This document shows, one piece after another, positions 1 through 7,857 of a stretch of DNA of 64,000 bases. Numbering within the stretch: the first letter of the stretch is position 1; each line of letters opens with the position of its first letter. Both the position numbers and the translations under genes were made by a program. The stretch covers positions 124,001-188,000 of the forward strand of contig NZ_CP046980.1 of assembly GCF_030408395.1 (NCBI RefSeq), read 5' to 3'. Origin of the DNA: Corynebacterium aquatimens (GTDB lineage: Bacteria; Actinomycetota; Actinomycetes; Mycobacteriales; Mycobacteriaceae). Under the pieces are notes generated by a model. That model saw only the letters and a program-made list of their open reading frames with translations. It searched no databases and was not told the origin of the DNA.

Positions 1-1312
1 GCTTTGGCGCCCGCGCCCGGTCCAGATCACCGTTCATGCCCTCCGCCATCGCCGCAACCGTCGTCGCAGCTCCCGCGCCGTGTGTCAGCAGAGCAGCCCC
101 CATCCGAGGGTCCAGCGGCAACCGCGCCAGCCGCTCGCCGAACTCCGTAATCGCACCGTCAACGGCTCCGAGCGCCCTCAGCGTCGCCAGCGTCGCCAGC
201 GCATCCTCCATCGCCTGCGCCGGCGGTTCCGACAGCAACGGCAGATCCGGTGAACCCCACGCCGCCATGGTCAACGCCGCTGAGGTCAGGTCACTCGACG
301 CGATCTCCGGCACAATATCGGCCGCGAAGTGCTGATAATCCTCGCGCGAGTACGCACGCAATACAGTCCCCGGACCCAGGCGTCCCGCGCGTCCCGCGCG
401 CTGATCAGCACTCGTCCGGGCCGCGGACACCGTGACGAGACCGGTCATCCCCCGCGCCGCATCACGCCGCGGCACGCGTGCAAGCCCGGCATCCACAACA
501 CGCCGCACACCCGGCACCGTTATCGACGACTCCGCGATCGACGTCGCCACCACCACCCGCGCGTCGCCATTGAGCGCCGCGTCTTGCTCCGCAGAGCTCA
601 ACCGCCCGTGCAGCGGCACCGCGTCACGACTCGCCCCGCACACCAGCTCCACCTCGCGGACACCGGGAACGAACACCAGGGTGCGATCGTCGCCGTCGGC
701 AAGCGAAGCGACGTGCTCATAGAACTCCCGCGTTCCCTGCGCGCGCCCCGGATGCGGGTGGTAGCTCACCTCCACCGGGTGCGTCACCGCTTCAGTCGAG
801 AGCACCTGCGCCCCCATGTGCGCGGCCAGGGCCTTCGCGTCCAGCGTCGCGGACATCGCCGCCAGATACAGGTCATCGCGCAGGTACGCGACCTCCATCG
901 CCATCGCCAGCACCAGGTCCGTCTCCAGCCCGCGCTCGTGCACCTCATCGATCACGATCGCGCCGACGCCGGTCAGCTCCGGATCCGCGATCAGCCGGTT
1001 CAGCAGCACCCCCGGCGTCACAAACTCCACCAGCGAGCCATCGCGGTGCTCGCCCCGAATCGAGTACCCCACCCTATCGCCCAGCACCGATTCGTCGAGA
1101 AGCGCCAAGCGCCTCGCGGCCGCGCGCACAGCCACTCGCCGCGGCGCCGTCACGAGGGTCACCCCTTCCACACGATTGCTTATCGACGGCGGGAGCAACG
1201 TCGTCTTACCCGTTCCCGGTGGCGCTTCCACAACCAATGGCCCAGTTGGCGGCAGTGAATCGATCACATTCGCCACCGGCAACCCCGCGCCGATCTTTAG
1301 AAGGTCAAACAT
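1..1312 (-). CDS. hrpB: ATP-dependent helicase HrpB, 5' part (runs off left edge)
   Basis: Leftward gene cut by the window edge; about the first 437 residues are present. The start is the ATG at 1312, opening MFDLLKIGAG. A Walker A motif (APPGTGKTT, residues about 30-38) is followed by a DEVH Walker B box near residue 121 (IDEVHERG) and a SAT motif near residue 154, the order expected of DEAH/DEVH superfamily 2 helicases. The HrpB assignment rests on overall resemblance of this N-terminal region; the family is predicted to be an RNA helicase but its cellular role is poorly defined. The gene is divergent from the paralog at 1457, so the 144-bp gap may hold promoters for both. One copy of the repeated word CGTCGATAAGC lies just after the Walker A codons (1178-1188). 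Confidence 0.85.
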   Translation of the reverse strand, partial: MFDLLKIGAGLPVANVIDSLPPTGPLVVEAPPGTGKTTLLPPSISNRVEGVTLVTAPRRVAVRAAARRLALLDESVLGDRVGYSIRGEHRDGSLVEFVTPGVLLNRLIADPELTGVGAIVIDEVHERGLETDLVLAMAMEVAYLRDDLYLAAMSATLDAKALAAHMGAQVLSTEAVTHPVEVSYHPHPGRAQGTREFYEHVASLADGDDRTLVFVPGVREVELVCGASRDAVPLHGRLSSAEQDAALNGDARVVVATSIAESSITVPGVRRVVDAGLARVPRRDAARGMTGLVTVSAARTSADQRAGRAGRLGPGTVLRAYSREDYQHFAADIVPEIASSDLTSAALTMAAWGSPDLPLLSEPPAQAMEDALATLATLRALGAVDGAITEFGERLARLPLDPRMGAALLTHGAGAATTVAAMAEGMNGDLDRARAPK

Positions 1313-1338
1313 CACGATCCAGGGTACAAACCCAACCT

Positions 1339-1395
1339 AGTTAGACTCCCGAAACCCGAAAATGGTTCCCTCGGTTTTGCACACTATAGTGTGCA
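1339..1395 (+). promoter_or_regulatory. Control region copy 1 with 18-bp palindrome
   Basis: The stretch opens with AGTTAGACTCCCGAAACCCG (1339-1358) and ends with the perfect palindrome TGCACACTATAGTGTGCA (1378-1395). Both parts recur in the same order and spacing at 3638-3698, ahead of a paralog of the downstream gene. The palindrome contains TATAGT, a plausible -10 hexamer, so a protein bound there would block the promoter. Seen: repeat and palindrome. Inferred: operator function. Confidence 0.6.
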
Positions 1396-1456
1396 GAATT
1401 TCCTTGGCACCGCGTAGTACTGCCCGTAGCGTTAAAAAGCGAAGGGGGTACAACAC

Positions 1457-2167
1457 ATGCAAATTCCAAGTTTCACTATCCGTTACTGTCCGAACGACCA
1501 TTTCTACCTGCCCATCGGCCTTATAGCTATGGATTCCGAGTCGGGTGAAGTCGCAGTCCCGATCATGAACGGCATGCATCCTGCGGCACCGATTGGGTAC
1601 ACCGACGAGGCCGCCGCCGCAATCGCCGAGCGCATCGGTGATTTCCTCGAAGACAGCATGCTCAACGGCGGACCGAACCACGATCTTTTGGGCGATCACA
1701 TTGACCTCGTGGACAATCCCGTGGTCGAAGCTGATGACTTCGAAACCGGGCTGGACACGCTCATCGAACTTCATATCTTGAACCCGCGCGGGTTCGCCTC
1801 GGATATTTATGACACCTTTACTCTGGATATCCGGCGCGACCGTGCTCATGACCCGATGTGCACCTGCTACGAACCGATTGCGGTGTTTGCCATCAACCTC
1901 CGCAGCGGGGATCTTCACACCACGTGGCTCAGCGATAACTATCCACTCCATGATCCCCCGCTCACTCGTGAGGAACGGCGGATGGTGAAACGTGAACGCA
2001 AGCGCTTGGCCAAACACCTTCGCGGCCCTAATCCGCACAGGGCGTTCGACAAAGTTAGCCGCCCGCAATTCTGCGTCCACCCAGTTGGGCAGTACGACGC
2101 CTTGTCCGGCCAAGATGCAATCTCTGCCGCGTGTGTTCATCTGGTCGGCACCAACGCGTTCGCCTAA
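1457..2167 (+). CDS. Hypothetical protein, paralog A of a three-member family
   Basis: A 236-residue protein I do not recognise. It is clearly related to the products of 3757-4482 and 4503-5333: all open with an M-x-I-x-SFTI-x-Y-x-P segment, have an IxDxF or FxLDxR segment followed by PIAVF in the middle, and share a RPQF motif about 35 residues before the end. This copy is the most diverged. No signal peptide or membrane segment is visible, so it is probably cytoplasmic. The start is set by the strong GAAGGGGG ribosome site 7-8 bases upstream, a sequence also found before both other copies. A palindrome-bearing control region lies at 1339-1395. The HNH gene on the other strand ends immediately downstream (2173). 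Confidence 0.8.
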   Translation: MQIPSFTIRYCPNDHFYLPIGLIAMDSESGEVAVPIMNGMHPAAPIGYTDEAAAAIAERIGDFLEDSMLNGGPNHDLLGDHIDLVDNPVVEADDFETGLDTLIELHILNPRGFASDIYDTFTLDIRRDRAHDPMCTCYEPIAVFAINLRSGDLHTTWLSDNYPLHDPPLTREERRMVKRERKRLAKHLRGPNPHRAFDKVSRPQFCVHPVGQYDALSGQDAISAACVHLVGTNAFA

Positions 2168-2172
2168 GCGCC

Positions 2173-3372
2173 TCATACCGGTAGTCCTTCGAAGATGGAA
2201 TCATCGAAGCTGTCTGCATCGATCAATGCTGGGGTCGGCCGGCGCGAGTCATCGCGGTGGACATGCCCGTGCTCGCGTGAGACGAACGCGGAGCCATCTG
2301 GGAAGAAGAAGCAGGTGTCCTGCCCCTGCTTCTCTATCGAAATACATCCGTCGGTGACCATCGAATGGCACGCACTGCACAGCGGCAGCAAGTTATCAAT
2401 GTTCGTTTCACCGCCGTCTGCCCATGAAGTGATGTGGTGGATCTCGATGAACCGCGTGTGGGTGCAGCCAGGCATGGCGCATTGCTCATGCCAGTACCGC
2501 AAAAGGGCGTTGACCTGGCCGGGGGACGCCAGGCGATGCCCGCGTCCGAGATGGAGCGACACTCCCTTGTCGTTGACTCCTTCGAGCCTGCCAAGCGCGC
2601 TGCCAATCAACCGGGTAAGCGATTTCGAGGGGGCCTTCGGGTTCGACGGCATGTAAATGTGCCCATCAAGGTTTACAACTAGATTCACCTGTGCCCCGGG
2701 CGTACGCAAAGGGGGGTTCACGCAGTCGCGTGCTATATGAACTATGCCCATTAACGCAGCTAGCAGGGATCTGCCAACGGGCATACCGAATCCCGATACC
2801 CGCTGTGGGCGGGAGTTTTCGGCGTTTTCACCGTCATCTTGAGAGGCTGTCTCGGGCGTACCGAAATACGCCGCCTCACCCGTTTTGAGCGCAGCCTTGA
2901 ACATCGCTCCGTCCGTTGCGTTCAATCGCGCAGTAATCGTCACGTCACCGTTGTCCTCGTCCCGGATGCGTAGGAAGTGTTCTGGCTGCGTACCGTCATC
3001 GTTGGTGTCGTACCCAGCCAGTGCTTTACGCAGATCCTCATGCGATAGCTTCTTCGCCAGCGCTAACAGATCCCCTTGGTTAGCAGGCGTAATGTATTTC
3101 AGCAGGAAGCGCAGGGTGGAATAGTGGATCTCACCATCTTCCAGCGCATCGAGGAGCCCCGGAAACTGCCTGAGCCTGCGAGCCACACTCGTGTACTCAA
3201 ACGCGGTCGACCTAGAAACGCCGACATGGCGGATGAGCAGCGTGGACAGGCTTGACGTGCCGTACAAGTCGGCCAACCGTTCTTCGTCCAACTCTCCGAG
3301 CAACCGGAGCAACCGTGCCTTGCATGAATTGATCATCGAAAATTCGTAGCTTATTAGTTCGAGCGGATTCAT
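2173..3372 (-). CDS. DUF222 / 13E12-type HNH endonuclease
   Basis: A 399-residue leftward gene. The C-terminal third holds an HNH nuclease domain: a CAMPGC segment, then EIHHITSWADGGET with the HH pair, then the NLLPLCSACHS zinc/HNH segment (about residues 300-345). The N-terminal part is helical and rich in charged residues, as in the actinobacterial 13E12 repeat (DUF222) family, whose members are often multicopy and of unknown function. The ATG at 3372 is preceded by AGGGGG at 7-8 bases. The gene sits inside the three-paralog locus on the opposite strand, and its stop is 5 bases from that of paralog A. A second, only distantly similar HNH gene lies at 50379-51857. I infer nuclease activity from the motif; the biological role is unknown. 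Confidence 0.85.
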   Translation of the reverse strand: MNPLELISYEFSMINSCKARLLRLLGELDEERLADLYGTSSLSTLLIRHVGVSRSTAFEYTSVARRLRQFPGLLDALEDGEIHYSTLRFLLKYITPANQGDLLALAKKLSHEDLRKALAGYDTNDDGTQPEHFLRIRDEDNGDVTITARLNATDGAMFKAALKTGEAAYFGTPETASQDDGENAENSRPQRVSGFGMPVGRSLLAALMGIVHIARDCVNPPLRTPGAQVNLVVNLDGHIYMPSNPKAPSKSLTRLIGSALGRLEGVNDKGVSLHLGRGHRLASPGQVNALLRYWHEQCAMPGCTHTRFIEIHHITSWADGGETNIDNLLPLCSACHSMVTDGCISIEKQGQDTCFFFPDGSAFVSREHGHVHRDDSRRPTPALIDADSFDDSIFEGLPV

Positions 3373-3388
3373 TATTCCCCCTATCTGC

Positions 3389-3403
3389 TTGCGTTATACG
3401 CAA
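3389..3403 (-). promoter_or_regulatory. 15-bp inverted repeat upstream of HNH gene
   Basis: TTGCGTTATACGCAA has perfect 6-bp arms around TAT, 17 bp upstream of the HNH start codon. On the minus strand it contains GTATAAC, which could serve as a -10 element. Operator function is inferred only from symmetry and position. Confidence 0.35.
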
Positions 3404-3479
3404 CTAGGTAAGCGATTATTCGTTTGTGTGTTCCATAGTAAAAACGCCCGCGACACCAAGCGCCCGAAATGTTCGAAAA

Positions 3480-3495
3480 TAGATCACATGTTCGA
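3480..3495. promoter_or_regulatory. Weak LexA-box-like site
   Basis: TAGATCACATGTTCGA matches my memory of the actinobacterial SOS box (TCGAAC-N4-GTTCGA) at about 14 of 16 positions, with a second TGTTCGA half-site just to the left (3470-3476). It lies in the 384-bp gap between the HNH gene and paralog B. LexA control is speculative. Confidence 0.2.
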
Positions 3496-3600
3496 ATAAA
3501 TCCGCAAAACCCCAGTTCAGAACAGGTCCGCGAGTCCGCCCTGCGGACTTTCAAAACCGGACAACCGTCCACAGGGGGACTCGAACGCGGCCAGAAGGAT

Positions 3601-3611
3601 CGTCGATAAGC
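3601..3611 (+). repeat. Intergenic copy of the 11-bp word CGTCGATAAGC
   Basis: One of 17 exact copies of CGTCGATAAGC or its complement. Starts: 1178, 3601, 5084, 8734, 17413, 20551, 25021, 30053, 30962, 40185, 45933, 49457, 49972, 53908, 57374, 58584, 59654; a 10-of-11 match begins at 6785. This copy is outside any gene, which argues against a protein-coding cause. Confidence 0.75.
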
Positions 3612-3637
3612 AAAGGCTCGAGTGAAAGCCGCAACTT

Positions 3638-3698
3638 AGTTAGACTCCCGAAACCCGTAGAAGGTTCCCCCGAAGTTGCACACTATAGTGTGCAACTT
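3638..3698 (+). promoter_or_regulatory. Control region copy 2 with 26-bp palindrome
   Basis: Repeats the AGTTAGACTCCCGAAACCCG block (3638-3657) seen at 1339. The 18-bp palindrome core of copy 1 is here extended to 26 bp of perfect symmetry (3673-3698), with AAGTTGCA at one end and TGCAACTT at the other. It lies 59 bp before paralog B. TATAGT at the centre could be the -10 box, giving a layout typical of repressor-controlled promoters. The regulator is not identified. Confidence 0.65.
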
Positions 3699-3756
3699 TC
3701 CCTTGCCCCCGAGTGGCCGGACGCTTTAGCGTTGAACATCGAAGGGGGTAATACAC

Positions 3757-4482
3757 ATGTACATCGGAAGTTTCACAATTCACTACACACCAACCGAACA
3801 CTACGACGCAGCCGACAGCTTTCCAGTGGGGATCATTGCCTTTGAGCTGGAGACGGGGGAGCGGATCACTAGGCTTCTTGAGCCTGACTCAGCAGCGGCT
3901 CCTGAATGGTACTGCGAGTCTCTCGCCAGAGACATCGAGGAAGAGATCAACGAGTTTCTACTGGATTCGAACACGAGCTTGGTCAACGAGTTCGGTCAGA
4001 TCATGGTGGGAAGCGACATCGAGCTGACGCTCAACCGCCCGTTAGGGGTATCCGACTTTGAGGCCGGGATGGCGCTGCTCATGCAAACGTACGTGACGCG
4101 CGCGTTGGGCCATGAGTACAAGACGTACGAGACCTTTAGCCTCGATTTCCGCACCAACATCAAGAAAGACGAGCACTTCCCAATCGCCGTGTTCTCATAC
4201 TGCGCGCCGACGGGCGAGTTTTCCGCAGCTTGGCTCAATGACGAGAACCCGTTCGAACCGGCTAGGCTCAACCGCTCGCAAAGAAAGCACATCCAACGCC
4301 AGACCGAGGAGTTCATGGCCAACATGGACTCGGACAACATCCAGATCGCATTCAATAACATCCGCCGCCCGCAATTCGGCATCTTTAAAATCGACGAATT
4401 CCAGGCCATGTCCAGCGGCCAAGCGCTCGACATAGCCATCGACGACCTGAAGAAGCTCTGGGCAAGCAGGAAAGCGGCGTAA
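3757..4482 (+). CDS. Hypothetical protein, paralog B
   Basis: A 241-residue protein of unknown function, closely related to the product of the next gene: from the FPVGII segment onward most residues are shared, including ETF-LDFRTNIKKDEH, PIAVF-YCAPTGEFSA and the RRPQFGI stretch. It lacks the acidic, tyrosine-rich insert found in paralog C. No signal peptide, membrane span or known catalytic motif is visible. The ATG is preceded by GAAGGGGG, the ribosome site shared by all three copies, and a palindromic control region lies upstream. The next gene follows after 20 bp, so B and C probably form one transcript ending at the terminator at 5342. Confidence 0.85.
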   Translation: MYIGSFTIHYTPTEHYDAADSFPVGIIAFELETGERITRLLEPDSAAAPEWYCESLARDIEEEINEFLLDSNTSLVNEFGQIMVGSDIELTLNRPLGVSDFEAGMALLMQTYVTRALGHEYKTYETFSLDFRTNIKKDEHFPIAVFSYCAPTGEFSAAWLNDENPFEPARLNRSQRKHIQRQTEEFMANMDSDNIQIAFNNIRRPQFGIFKIDEFQAMSSGQALDIAIDDLKKLWASRKAA

Positions 4483-4502
4483 GCATCGAAGGGGGTAAAA
4501 AC

Positions 4503-5333
4503 ATGCAAATCGCAAGTTTCACAATTCACTACACGCCATCAGAAGACGACTACTACTACGACAACGACGAGGTTTGGGCCGCGTACTACGACCTGTATCC
4601 GGATGAGGACGTCGATTTCGAGACATTCATCGAAGATAACCCGGAGTTTGGCACCTACACGGGCGAGAGCTTCCCGGTGGGGATCATCACGTTCGATCCG
4701 AGTGACGGAAAGCGCGTGACGAAGCTTCTTGATCCTTACTCAATAGAAGCGCCGGAGTGGTACAGCGACTACATCGCGTGCGACATCGAGGAGATTATCG
4801 ACGAGTTCTTCAAATCGGACGGACCCGGTCTATTCGATGAGGAGGGCCGGTGCTGCCCCACATGGGATATCGAACTCACCGTCAATCGTCCGCTCAGCGC
4901 GGCAAACTTCGAAGCGGCGCTCGATCGCCTCATGGACACCTTCGTCACTCGCGCGCTGAACCACGAACACCGGCTGTATGAAACGTTCACGCTGGATTTT
5001 CGCACCAACATTAAAAAGGACGAGCATTTGCCCATCGCGGTGTTCGCTTACTGCGCGCCCACGGGTGAGTTTTCCGCCGAATGGCTTATCGACGACAACC
5101 CATTCGCGCCGCCAAAACTCAACCGCGCACAGCGCAAACACATCCAGCGTCAAACAGACGAATTCATGGCAAATATGACTGCCGAGAACATCCAAATTGC
5201 CTTCAACAACATCCGCCGTCCGCAGTTCGGCATATACAGAGTTGATTCGTACCCCGCGCTGTCGAGCGGTCAAGCCGTGGATATGGCACTCGCGGACCTG
5301 AAAGAGCTTTGGAGCACCAGGAAAGCTGCCTAA
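4503..5333 (+). CDS. Hypothetical protein, paralog C with acidic insert
   Basis: A 276-residue paralog of the preceding gene. It differs mainly by an insert at about residues 14-52 that is very rich in D, E and Y. The remaining sequence is collinear with paralog B, ending with RRPQFGI, a short variable stretch, then LSSGQAVDMALADLK and TRKAA. It has its own GAAGGGGG ribosome site and no separate promoter is evident in the 20-bp gap. Function is unknown. The strong B/C similarity indicates a recent tandem duplication, while paralog A is an older branch. A copy of the 11-bp word lies in the coding sequence at 5084. Confidence 0.85.
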   Translation: MQIASFTIHYTPSEDDYYYDNDEVWAAYYDLYPDEDVDFETFIEDNPEFGTYTGESFPVGIITFDPSDGKRVTKLLDPYSIEAPEWYSDYIACDIEEIIDEFFKSDGPGLFDEEGRCCPTWDIELTVNRPLSAANFEAALDRLMDTFVTRALNHEHRLYETFTLDFRTNIKKDEHLPIAVFAYCAPTGEFSAEWLIDDNPFAPPKLNRAQRKHIQRQTDEFMANMTAENIQIAFNNIRRPQFGIYRVDSYPALSSGQAVDMALADLKELWSTRKAA

Positions 5334-5341
5334 AGAAAGCA

Positions 5342-5370
5342 AAAAGCCGGTGGGAACGCCGGCTTTTGTT
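5342..5370. terminator. Bidirectional intrinsic terminator
   Basis: A 9-bp stem (AAAAGCCGG / CCGGCTTTT) closes an 8-base loop, with a T-rich tail on both strands. It ends the B-C operon on the plus strand and also lies just beyond the stop of the leftward gene at 5399. Confidence 0.85.
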
Positions 5371-5398
5371 GTTAGAAAAAGTAAGGCTTAGGAGTTCT

Positions 5399-5731
5399 TT
5401 ATTTTCCCGAGCTCGCTTCAGCGCTTCCGGCAATTGCGACGCCAGTGAGATTAAGGATCGCAGCAATCACCCCACCGAAGACCGCAAGGAAGATATCGAC
5501 AAGGATCCAGGCGGCGCCGATTTTCAGGATGTTCTCGACGTCGGCGCGAGGCATCTGGGGGGCCAAGCCGTGGAAGAAGTTGGTCACGTCAGCCGGGATG
5601 ACCAGGCGAGAGCTCGGCTCCGGAGCGATGATCTGTGCCTGAGCAACCGGAGCGACGGTGGTCACAGCCGGGGTGCCGGTCAGGATGAGGGCGGAAGCGG
5701 TGACCGCGGCGATAGACTTGCGGATCTTCAT
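5399..5731 (-). CDS. Small secreted or membrane-associated hypothetical protein
   Basis: A 110-residue product. I start it at the ATG at 5731 (MKIRKS), which has a GGAG site six bases upstream, rather than at a further upstream ATG. Residues 1-33 form a Sec signal peptide with a TPAVTTVAPVAQAQ cleavage region. The mature part contains one long hydrophobic stretch (about residues 70-100, AAWILVDIFLAVFGGVIAAI) rich in small residues, so it may insert into a membrane; corynebacteria have several small hydrophobic pore proteins, but I cannot assign this to any. It is monocistronic between the terminator at 5342 and a 236-bp gap before the divergent lipoprotein gene; that gap shows no other gene. 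Confidence 0.7.
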   Translation of the reverse strand: MKIRKSIAAVTASALILTGTPAVTTVAPVAQAQIIAPEPSSRLVIPADVTNFFHGLAPQMPRADVENILKIGAAWILVDIFLAVFGGVIAAILNLTGVAIAGSAEASSGK

Positions 5732-5967
5732 GGTGACTCCTCGTTTCGAAGGTCGGGTTTTCTTGACGTGTTGATTATATGCACGACCGTTCAAGTGTTC
5801 CCCTGTCTTCTGGCAGGAATTTTCAAGGTGTGATCAAGGACACTGTAAGCCTGGATGTGGCGGGTATGCATATGCGCAGGCGAAACGTCTGTGCGGGGAA
5901 TAGACCCCAGGGAATATAGCGACAATTGCAAAAGAAGTTGCCGCCTTGGGTAACCGAAGAAATCTCC

Positions 5968-6477
5968 GTGCGTGCGTCATACACTACGTACGTGGTTCGT
6001 TTCTTAGCAGCTATCGCATTGTGCGCGGCGGTGCCGGCGCTGGGTGCGTGTGCGGCGGAGACGGCGGCGCCGGGCATTGAGCCGATGTTCGCGGATGTGG
6101 AGCCGGAGTCGTCGGATACTTCGCCTGACATCAGTGCGGAGCAGCAGAGGGCGTTTTTCGTTCGGGCTAGTGATGGGACGGAGCCATCAAGTCCGCAGTG
6201 TGATGGCAGGGGTGTGCTGATTCTCGCATCGGTCCAGCTGTGGGCGGATGAGGTTCCAGATCGCTTGGCGCGTGAGCTTGCGGCGGATCCGCGGGCGGAA
6301 TTCACGTACCCGGGCCAGTGCCGTTCGTTGCGCGACAGGGATAATGGGGACCCGATTTACCCCGTGTACATCGATTTTGGGAATGACATCGACGCGCTGT
6401 GTGACGCGGCCGCGTCCCATCCTGGCGGCACGACGAGGTTGCTCAGGAATGTCTACGACGATGTGATGCCGTGCTGA
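5968..6477 (+). CDS. Lipoprotein upstream of Ser/Thr kinase
   Basis: A predicted lipoprotein of 169 residues if the GTG at 5968 is used; a TTG at 5926 and a GTG at 5992 are alternatives because no ribosome site is convincing. A hydrophobic leader (FLAAIALCAAVPAL) runs into the lipobox LGAC. The mature part has an acidic linker, then a domain starting PQCDGRG with four cysteines and a DGDP-like/PIYPVY segment. I associate that pattern with small extracytoplasmic domains next to actinobacterial kinases, from memory only. The stop overlaps the kinase start by 7 bases, implying translational coupling, so it may act with the kinase sensor domain at the cell surface. Confidence 0.65.
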   Translation: MRASYTTYVVRFLAAIALCAAVPALGACAAETAAPGIEPMFADVEPESSDTSPDISAEQQRAFFVRASDGTEPSSPQCDGRGVLILASVQLWADEVPDRLARELAADPRAEFTYPGQCRSLRDRDNGDPIYPVYIDFGNDIDALCDAAASHPGGTTRLLRNVYDDVMPC

Positions 6478-7760
6478 GAGACATCGCAGAAGAGCTTTCT
6501 TATGCCGGGTACGAGCTCATTGAGGAGATCGGCCACGGTGGGATGGGCACCGTCTATAAGGCGCGTCACCGGGCGCTGAGCCGTGAAGTGGCCGTCAAAG
6601 TCCTGTCGGCGCAGCTCAGCCGCGACCCGGTCGCGATGGCGCGATTTGATAATGAGATGGTGACCATGGCCAGCCTCGATTTCCCGTCGATCGCGCGGGT
6701 GTACGACGGCGCGATTACGGGCTCGGGCGTGCCGTACTTTGTCATGGATCTCATCGAGGGGCCTTCGCTTGCCGACGAGCTTTCTCTTATCGACGAGCCC
6801 TTCGAGCCCGCGCAGGTCGCTGAAATGCTCCGGCCGATTGCGCAGGCGGTTGACCACCTGCATGAAGCGGGCATTGTGCACAGGGATATTAAGCCAGAGA
6901 ACATTCTGTTGTCACCGTCGGGCGCGGTGCTTACGGACTTCGGTATTTCCTATTTGAGCGACATCGCGCAGGAAAGCCGATTGACGATGGAGGGAATCGT
7001 TGTCGGTACTGGAATGTACATGGCGCCTGAATTGTACGAAGCGGGCGTGACTTCCCCAACCCCGGCGACGGATGATTACGCCCTGGCTCTCATTGCCTAC
7101 GAAATGGTGACGGGTAGTTCGTTCTACTCCACCGTGAGCAGGGAGGCGTGGCGTGGGCCACGGCCGTTGGCCCACCTTAAAGAAGTCCCAGTGGGACATG
7201 TTTTTGAGCAAGCGCTAGCCAACGACCCGTCCAAGCGTTTTCCCAACTCGCGTTCCTTTATCAATGCGCTGGAATGCTCCCAGGCGGTAAAGCGTCAGCC
7301 GAAATGGTGGGTCGCTGCCGTGGCGGCAGTAATGGCCGTTGTCGTGGCGGCGGAATTGATCGGCCGTGACGCTGCTACAGGGTGGAATCCGACCGAAGAA
7401 GCCATGGTCAAGATGTACTCACTCATGCTTCCGGAAGATGTCAACGGCACTGGGTGGAGGGACTCGACCTGTACGCGCGGGACTTTGGAAGAAGGGCAAG
7501 AGGCGAAAATTGTCTGCTACGGCACTAAGTTCACTTTCGCGATAGCGGACTATGGGTCGCGGGAAAATTTGGAGAAGTCACTCCACGTTCCGGAAGAAGA
7601 CGACTTAGTTCACAATTTTTGCTATTCCTTCTACGAGGATGCGGATCCGGTCGCAGAGCCGACGTACGTAGCAATCCAAGAAAAGCCGTTGGATTCGTAC
7701 GCGATTTTGGTAACTGGGTTGCTCAGCAGCGATCTCATACTGTCGCTGCCTTTCTGTTAG
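6471..7760 (+). CDS. Membrane serine/threonine protein kinase (Pkn family)
   Basis: A 429-residue eukaryotic-type kinase with a complete active site: glycine loop GHGGMGTVY (residues 21-29), ATP-binding Lys43 in AVKVL, catalytic HRDIKPEN (137-144), DFG at 156-158, and MAPE of the APE motif. About residues 297-317 form one membrane span (WWVAAVAAVMAVVVAAEL). An extracellular part of roughly 115 residues follows, containing four cysteines and no PASTA repeats, so it is not a PknB-type receptor. The start is GTG, overlapping the upstream lipoprotein stop. It phosphorylates Ser/Thr on unknown substrates; the FHA protein encoded next is a natural candidate reader. The extracellular domain and the lipoprotein suggest surface sensing, which is inference. 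Confidence 0.88.
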   Translation: MLRDIAEELSYAGYELIEEIGHGGMGTVYKARHRALSREVAVKVLSAQLSRDPVAMARFDNEMVTMASLDFPSIARVYDGAITGSGVPYFVMDLIEGPSLADELSLIDEPFEPAQVAEMLRPIAQAVDHLHEAGIVHRDIKPENILLSPSGAVLTDFGISYLSDIAQESRLTMEGIVVGTGMYMAPELYEAGVTSPTPATDDYALALIAYEMVTGSSFYSTVSREAWRGPRPLAHLKEVPVGHVFEQALANDPSKRFPNSRSFINALECSQAVKRQPKWWVAAVAAVMAVVVAAELIGRDAATGWNPTEEAMVKMYSLMLPEDVNGTGWRDSTCTRGTLEEGQEAKIVCYGTKFTFAIADYGSRENLEKSLHVPEEDDLVHNFCYSFYEDADPVAEPTYVAIQEKPLDSYAILVTGLLSSDLILSLPFC

Positions 7761-7857
7761 ACAACTGGGGGTTGCACCCCGCAAACGTTGAAAGCCTCCC
7801 ACGCGCAATAGATCATATTTCTATTAAGTGTGAAGCGGTCTGAAAGGCGTATGACGG

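Noticed and set aside
329..1258. Long plus-strand open frame opposite hrpB
   Set aside because: Arginine/histidine-rich translation with no motif; it is the antisense of the helicase gene, whose motifs are intact.
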